DNA from: Pseudomonadota bacterium
GTDB lineage: Bacteria; Pseudomonadota; Gammaproteobacteria; Steroidobacterales; Steroidobacteraceae
Direction of reading: 5' to 3'
DNA length: 17,992 nt
Assembly: GCA_023433465.1 (NCBI GenBank)
Contig: JAEZCR010000052.1
Location: 1-17,992, forward strand
Shown: piece by piece, positions 13,122 to 17,992 of the stretch
Position numbering within the stretch: the stretch's first letter is position 1
Layout of the letters: each line of letters starts with the position of its first letter
Translations under genes and position numbers: made by a program
Notes under the pieces: generated by a model
Seen by the model: only the letters and a program-made list of their open reading frames with translations
Databases searched by the model: none
Told to the model about the DNA's origin: nothing

Positions 13122-14138
13122 TTATACCGCCGCTGCAGCACCTCCCCAGGTAGCAACGACGTCCTCGCCACTGGCAACCCAGTGCTCGAGAATTTTTTTC
13201 GACAACGCAAACTGCGACGCCGACGTTGCCGCTGCCATCAACTCCCGGCGAACGTCGGGTGCATCCTGCAACTTTTCGAAATACCAAACGAGGTGTTTGC
13301 GTGCGACTCGAACGCCTGTCTCTTCACCGTAAAAAGCGTAGAGGGATTCGAGATGCGCGAGGATGGTATCGCAAATTTTCCGGAGTGGAAGTGCGGGCGC
13401 ATTTTTTCCGTGAGATAAAAAATAATTGACATCACGGAAGATCCACGGCGAGCCATGCGCGGCGCGGCCGAGCATTACTCCTTCTGCGCTTGTGAAATCA
13501 AGCACCGCGCGCGCTTTTTGCGGCGAATCAATATCGCCGTTGGCTATGAGCGGAATTTTTATTCGCGATCTGATTTCGCGAATGGTTTCGTACTCCGCTG
13601 TGCCGTCGTAAAAATCTTCGCGCGTGCGTCCGTGCACCGCGAGCGCTGCGATGCCACACGATTCAGCGAGTTGCGCGATGCGCACTCCATTTTTCTGATC
13701 GCGGCTCCATCCGGTGCGAGTCTTGAGCGTTACCGGCACGTTCACTGCGGAGACGACTGCTTCGAGAATTTTTCCGACCAGTGCCTCATCGGTGAGCAAT
13801 GCGGAACCACACAACCGGTTGCACACTTTTTTCGCGGGGCAACCCATGTTGATGTCGATGATCTGCGCGCCGAGATCGACGTTGCGCCGCGCGGCCTCGG
13901 CCAGCGGCTCGGGATCCGCGCCCGCGAGTTGCACCACGCGCGGCTCGGGCTCGCCGATGTGATCCATGCGTCTCTGCGTCTTTTTCGTACTCCAAAGACG
14001 CACATCGCTCGTGATCATTTCCGAGGCGGCGAGTCCCGCGCCAAAAGAGCGCGCGAGCTGGCGGAACGGGCGATCCGTGACACCCGCCATCGGTGCGAGC
14101 AGCACCGCAGAGCCAAGCGCATAAGGTCCGATACGCAT
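13122..14138 (-). CDS. dusB: tRNA-dihydrouridine synthase B
   Basis: A 338-residue FMN-dependent enzyme that reduces uridine in the D-loop of tRNA, the DusB member judged by its place before fis. The TIM-barrel start LLAPMAGVTDRPFR (13-26) binds FMN; INMGCPAKKVCNRLCGSALL (96-115) contains catalytic Cys100; VTLKTRTGW (136-144) and LAVHGRTREDFYDG carry the FMN-phosphate and tRNA contacts; IPLIANGDI and GVMLGRAAHGSPWIF complete the barrel. The C-terminal helical domain is present (LYAFYGEETGVRVARKHLVWYF). The ATG at 14138 lies 15 nt after the upstream stop and has no Shine-Dalgarno. Its middle and 3' half are much more AT-rich than any other gene here, with runs such as TTTTTTT and AAAAAA, yet the reading frame and motifs are intact. 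Confidence 0.96.
   Translation of the reverse strand: MRIGPYALGSAVLLAPMAGVTDRPFRQLARSFGAGLAASEMITSDVRLWSTKKTQRRMDHIGEPEPRVVQLAGADPEPLAEAARRNVDLGAQIIDINMGCPAKKVCNRLCGSALLTDEALVGKILEAVVSAVNVPVTLKTRTGWSRDQKNGVRIAQLAESCGIAALAVHGRTREDFYDGTAEYETIREIRSRIKIPLIANGDIDSPQKARAVLDFTSAEGVMLGRAAHGSPWIFRDVNYFLSHGKNAPALPLRKICDTILAHLESLYAFYGEETGVRVARKHLVWYFEKLQDAPDVRRELMAAATSASQFALSKKILEHWVASGEDVVATWGGAAAAV
13406..13439. promoter_or_regulatory. Inverted repeat with AT-rich core inside dusB
   Basis: TTCCGTGA (13406-13413) and TCACGGAA (13432-13439) are perfect 8-base inverted repeats around an 18-base core in which 15 bases are A or T. On the plus strand the core also contains a TTGACA hexamer; on the minus, coding strand it reads TTATTTTTTATC. 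It could be a protein-binding site, an RNA stem-loop in the dusB-fis message or chance. It lies about 330 bases upstream of the fis start. Confidence 0.25.
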
Positions 14139-14153
14139 GGAGATATGGCTCGA

Positions 14154-15572
14154 TCAGCCCGCGGGACGGGCACGTACGTCGGCGGCGCAGCCGATTTTGC
14201 CGTTCTCGGCGCGCAGGCAGGCGTCGATTTCGAAGCCGATCGCGGCGCGACCTGGATCGATCACGTGCAGCTCGGCGTCGATGCGCTGATCCGGCTCGAG
14301 CAGCCGCTGGTCCGCGACGCGCGCGGGCAGGTATTCGGCGGGCTCGAGGTCGCGCGTCGCGACCGCGTTGTCGTAGCGATCCTTCAGGGTGAGGCGAACG
14401 AGCGGCAGCGGCTGCACGCGTTCGCTGGAGTTCTGCACCGACAACCGCACGCGCAACCGCGTGCCTTCGCCGCCTTCGGCTTCGGCGCCGAGTTGTTTGA
14501 CCGTGTACGCGTTCAGGTCCCAGCGCGGGGCCAGCGTGGCGCCGAACCAGCCGTACACCGTCGAGACGGCCTTGCCGAATGTCGGATTCAGTACCAGCGC
14601 CTGGCGGTGGTGATGGATGACCTGGCCGATCAACACGACCGCGAGAGCGGTGACGCCGGCCACGTACTGCCAGGGCGCACGGGGCTTCGCGGGCGCGGCG
14701 AGCAGCGGCTCGAGATTCGGTTCGGCGGATTCGGCAGCCGCGGCGGGCTCGCTTTCGTCCGCGACCGGTTCGGCCTGTTCTTCGGCCGGCAATTCCTCGA
14801 ACTGCGCGAGGCGTTCGCCCGTGCGCTGCCGTTCAACTTCGGCCTCGGCCTCCGCGAACATTTCCTGGACCCAGGCGGGATCGGATTCCTGCGCTGATTC
14901 TTCTTCGACGGGTTCTTCGACGAGCGCGGGCAGTTCGGCGCTCGCGGATTCCTCGTCGAAGCGCGGCTCCTCGGGCAGATCGTCGTCGAGAGTCCATTCG
15001 CCGCCGGGCGTGTGTGTCTCGATGTGCGTTTCGTTGTCGACCGGTTCGTCGATCAGTTCGTCGGCCGGCGGAGCCTCGGCCGTGAGGTCTTCGGGCGCGG
15101 GCTCTTCGTCCGCGAGGAGCTCGATCGGCGCTTCGGCAGGAGGTTCGGCGGGCGCCTCCTCCGCGAGCACGACCGCTTCGAAGTTGCCCGAGCCTTCTCC
15201 GGCCGGCGCTTCGATGAAGATTTCGGAGACGTCCGTCGAAGCCGCGTCGAACTCCAGGGATTCCTCGCTGACGAGGATCTCTTCCGGTTCGGGCTGAGAC
15301 TCCGGCAGCGGTTCCGGTTCAGGTTCAGGCTCCGGCTCGGGTTCCATCGCAACGCCCGAACCCAGCGCGGGATTCGGCGGAGGCGTGGATCCGGACTCCG
15401 CGATGCGCCGCTTCGCCGTGTCCGCGGCGCTTTCGGGATCACCTTCGCGCAGCGCGATCAGCGCATTGAACACGTTCGCGCAGCGGCCGCAGCGCACGTA
15501 ACCCTGACCCGCGCGCAGGTCCACGGTCGTGACGACCAGTGTGAGCGTGCATTTGGGGCAGACGGTGAACAT
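14154..15572 (-). CDS. Zinc-ribbon and DUF3426 domain membrane protein
   Basis: A 472-residue protein of the family usually found between prmA and dusB. The N-terminal zinc ribbon has CPKC (5-8) and CGRC (28-31), the MJ0042-type finger. Residues 45-295 are an acidic, Glu/Pro/Ala-rich low-complexity linker including six Glu-Pro repeats at 77-88. One transmembrane helix spans about 301-320 (WQYVAGVTALAVVLIGQVIH). The periplasmic C-terminal DUF3426 domain (about 330-470) is beta-rich, with LRVRLSVQNSSERVQPLPLVRLTLKD and a late Cys pair. Topology would be zinc ribbon inside, DUF3426 outside. The biological role is not established. The ATG at 15572 begins the ribbon directly (MFTVCPKC). It sits 24 nt after prmA. 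Confidence 0.9.
   Translation of the reverse strand: MFTVCPKCTLTLVVTTVDLRAGQGYVRCGRCANVFNALIALREGDPESAADTAKRRIAESGSTPPPNPALGSGVAMEPEPEPEPEPEPLPESQPEPEEILVSEESLEFDAASTDVSEIFIEAPAGEGSGNFEAVVLAEEAPAEPPAEAPIELLADEEPAPEDLTAEAPPADELIDEPVDNETHIETHTPGGEWTLDDDLPEEPRFDEESASAELPALVEEPVEEESAQESDPAWVQEMFAEAEAEVERQRTGERLAQFEELPAEEQAEPVADESEPAAAAESAEPNLEPLLAAPAKPRAPWQYVAGVTALAVVLIGQVIHHHRQALVLNPTFGKAVSTVYGWFGATLAPRWDLNAYTVKQLGAEAEGGEGTRLRVRLSVQNSSERVQPLPLVRLTLKDRYDNAVATRDLEPAEYLPARVADQRLLEPDQRIDAELHVIDPGRAAIGFEIDACLRAENGKIGCAADVRARPAG
15309..15344. repeat. Six imperfect 6-bp repeats encoding Glu-Pro
   Basis: Six hexamers of the form CGGTTC/AGGTTC/AGGCTC/CGGCTC/GGGTTC (plus strand) in a row encode (Glu-Pro)6 in the linker of the DUF3426 protein. 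Third-position differences show the array is not freshly expanded, but such tracts can change length by slippage. Confidence 0.7.
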
Positions 15573-15596
15573 GAGGATTCTCGTGCGCGCGCGACG

Positions 15597-16475
15597 TTAT
15601 TCAGCGCGGGTGCCGGTGAGGGCCGTCCAGCCATCGCGCGTCGCGAATGGCTCGATATGAAACCACGGTGCGTGAGCCCGTGTCACTTCTTCGGCCTGCG
15701 TGGCCAGCAGGCCCGCGAGAACTATGCGGCCGCCGGGTCTCGTCAGCGCGGCGAATCGCGGCGCGAGCTCGCACAGCGGCCCGCACAGGATGTTAGCCAG
15801 CAGGATGTCCGCGCCCGTCGGCAATGCGCCGTCGGTGTCGACCACGTGTACGCGGTCGGCCACGCCGTTCGCCGCGGCATTGTCGCGGGTGGCGGTCAGC
15901 GCCTGCGGGTCGATGTCGTAGGCGTACGCCACGCGTGCGCCAAGTTTCACCGCGGCCACCGCGAGCACGCCGGAACCGCAGCCGTAGTCGATCGCGAGCT
16001 GGCCTTCCTGCACGTTCTGGTCGAGCCAGGCGAGGCACATGGCCGTCGTCGCGTGTGTGCCCGTGCCGAACGCGAGCCCGGGATCCAGCCGCACGATCAC
16101 CGCGTTCGGCGTGTGCACGTGGGAGTGGTGAGGCGCGACCCAGAGTCGATCGCCGAAGCACATGGGATGGAAGTCCCGCAGCCACTCGCGCTCCCAGACC
16201 CGATCCGCGAGCGTCTCGAGCGCGAAGCGCTCCTCGGGCAGCCGCAACACGTGCGACAGGCCCGAGACGAGCTCCTGCGGTGAAGTCTCGAAAGGAAACA
16301 GCGCCTGCAGCCGCGCGTGCGGCCACAGCCGGAACTCGCCGGGCGCGGGCTCGAGGATCGGATCGTCGCGCTGATCCGTATACGACACCGCGAGGGCGCC
16401 GAATTCGAAGCAGGTTTCCTCGACGGTCTCGGCGTCGAGCCCGTCGAGGTTGAGTGTGAGAGCCAGTTGCGGCAA
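15597..16475 (-). CDS. prmA: Ribosomal protein L11 methyltransferase
   Basis: A 292-residue PrmA (E. coli 293). It uses S-adenosylmethionine to methylate lysines and the N-terminus of ribosomal protein L11. The N-terminal substrate-recognition domain (1-60) includes PGEFRLW (45-51). WEREWLRDFHPMCFGDRLWV (94-113) forms the linker. The methyltransferase domain shows LDPGLAFGTGTHATT (130-144), the SAM loop IDYGCGSGVLAVAA (162-175), DIDPQAL (187-193) and NILCGPL (228-234), the N-[IL]-[LV] motif near the catalytic site. The start codon is TTG at 16475, 12 nt after the accC stop; the family normally begins MPW or MP at this point, and no ATG is available between accC and the conserved sequence. The Shine-Dalgarno is weak. 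Confidence 0.95.
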   Translation of the reverse strand: MPQLALTLNLDGLDAETVEETCFEFGALAVSYTDQRDDPILEPAPGEFRLWPHARLQALFPFETSPQELVSGLSHVLRLPEERFALETLADRVWEREWLRDFHPMCFGDRLWVAPHHSHVHTPNAVIVRLDPGLAFGTGTHATTAMCLAWLDQNVQEGQLAIDYGCGSGVLAVAAVKLGARVAYAYDIDPQALTATRDNAAANGVADRVHVVDTDGALPTGADILLANILCGPLCELAPRFAALTRPGGRIVLAGLLATQAEEVTRAHAPWFHIEPFATRDGWTALTGTRAE

Positions 16476-16487
16476 GGCGGTCTCGAA

Positions 16488-17831
<1,344 letters not shown>

Positions 17832-17840
17832 GGCGCCGGC

Positions 17841-17992
17841 TTACTCGATGACGAACAAGGGCTGCCCGAATTCCACCGGATCGCCGTTGGTCGCCATGAT
17901 GGCGGTGATCTTGCCGGCCTTGTCGCTTTCGATCTGGTTCATCATCTTCATCGCTTCGATGATGCAGAGGACCTGGCCTTCCTTGACCTCGG
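17841..17992 (-). CDS. accB: Biotin carboxyl carrier protein of acetyl-CoA carboxylase, C-terminal fragment
   Basis: The last 50 codons of accB, cut by the right edge of the window. AccB carries biotin between AccC and the carboxyltransferase AccA/AccD. The visible part is the second half of the biotinyl domain: EVKEGQVLCIIEAMKMMNQ, with the biotin-accepting Lys in the EAMKM motif (codon at 17946-17948), then ESDKAGKI and the ending GQPLFVIE followed by TAA (17841-17843). This matches the family ending exactly. The N-terminal Pro/Ala linker and start lie outside. Confidence 0.97.
   Translation of the reverse strand, partial: EVKEGQVLCIIEAMKMMNQIESDKAGKITAIMATNGDPVEFGQPLFVIE

Noticed and set aside
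13082..13210. N-terminal extension of Fis by 43 residues
   Set aside because: It would overlap the end of dusB and exceed the conserved Fis length; the ATG at 13081 fits the family.
13426..13454. Plus-strand promoter starting at the consensus TTGACA in dusB
   Set aside because: No -10-like sequence lies 16-18 bases downstream, and it would only drive antisense transcription.
13455..14897. A 480-codon plus-strand open frame opposite dusB and the DUF3426 gene
   Set aside because: It is antisense to two well-identified genes, is Arg/Gly/His-rich, has no domain signature and is explained by GC-rich codon bias of the real genes.
15012..16283. A 423-codon plus-strand open frame opposite the DUF3426 gene and prmA
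   Set aside because: It spans two unrelated genes on the other strand and has Arg/Phe-rich sequence typical of a shadow of Glu-rich coding.

Overview
This window looks like a core-genome segment of a high-GC gammaproteobacterium. Fis and YheU are essentially gammaproteobacterial families, and the minus-strand order accB-accC-prmA-(zinc-ribbon/DUF3426)-dusB-fis-purH-purD is the arrangement familiar from Pseudomonas and Xanthomonas relatives. The GC-rich codon use and the intergenic palindromes with GGGGACAGA ends would suit a Steroidobacter/Nevskiales/Xanthomonadales-like lineage, but that placement is inference.

Layout. Positions 1-293 hold the 3' end of rho. Two near-identical perfect palindromes follow (304-374). 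A plus-strand gene encodes a lipoprotein-like outer-membrane beta-barrel (506-1399). Convergent to it is a minus-strand pair of acyl-CoA thioesterase and alpha/beta hydrolase (2743-1404). Divergent from that pair, a plus-strand overlapping trio encodes a secreted DUF4412 protein, CbpA and CbpM (2803-4843). Two tandem minus-strand genes for small exported proteins that appear to be paralogues (5765-4840) end against cbpM. A plus-strand run then encodes a DoxX-like membrane protein, YheU, a CASTOR/POLLUX-type ion channel and a class A beta-lactamase (6003-9834), with 1-nt stop/start overlaps at two junctions. A 63-bp hairpin element (9855-9917) separates the beta-lactamase from the convergent minus-strand operon, which runs from the biotinyl domain of accB at the right edge down to purD (17992-9927).

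How the genes work together. The right half is a housekeeping operon: fatty-acid synthesis initiation (AccB/AccC), ribosomal protein L11 methylation (PrmA), tRNA dihydrouridine synthesis (DusB), nucleoid control (Fis) and the last steps of IMP synthesis (PurH, PurD). The left half is more lineage-specific: envelope proteins, a nucleoid co-chaperone with its inhibitor, and the channel/beta-lactamase pair. Gene packing is very tight, with no gene-free stretch over 300 bases.

No complete novel defence or mobile system is visible. The items most worth a second look are the coupled channel/beta-lactamase pair, the tandem exported paralogues, the palindromic elements with shared ends, and a marked GC dip with an AT-core inverted repeat inside dusB.
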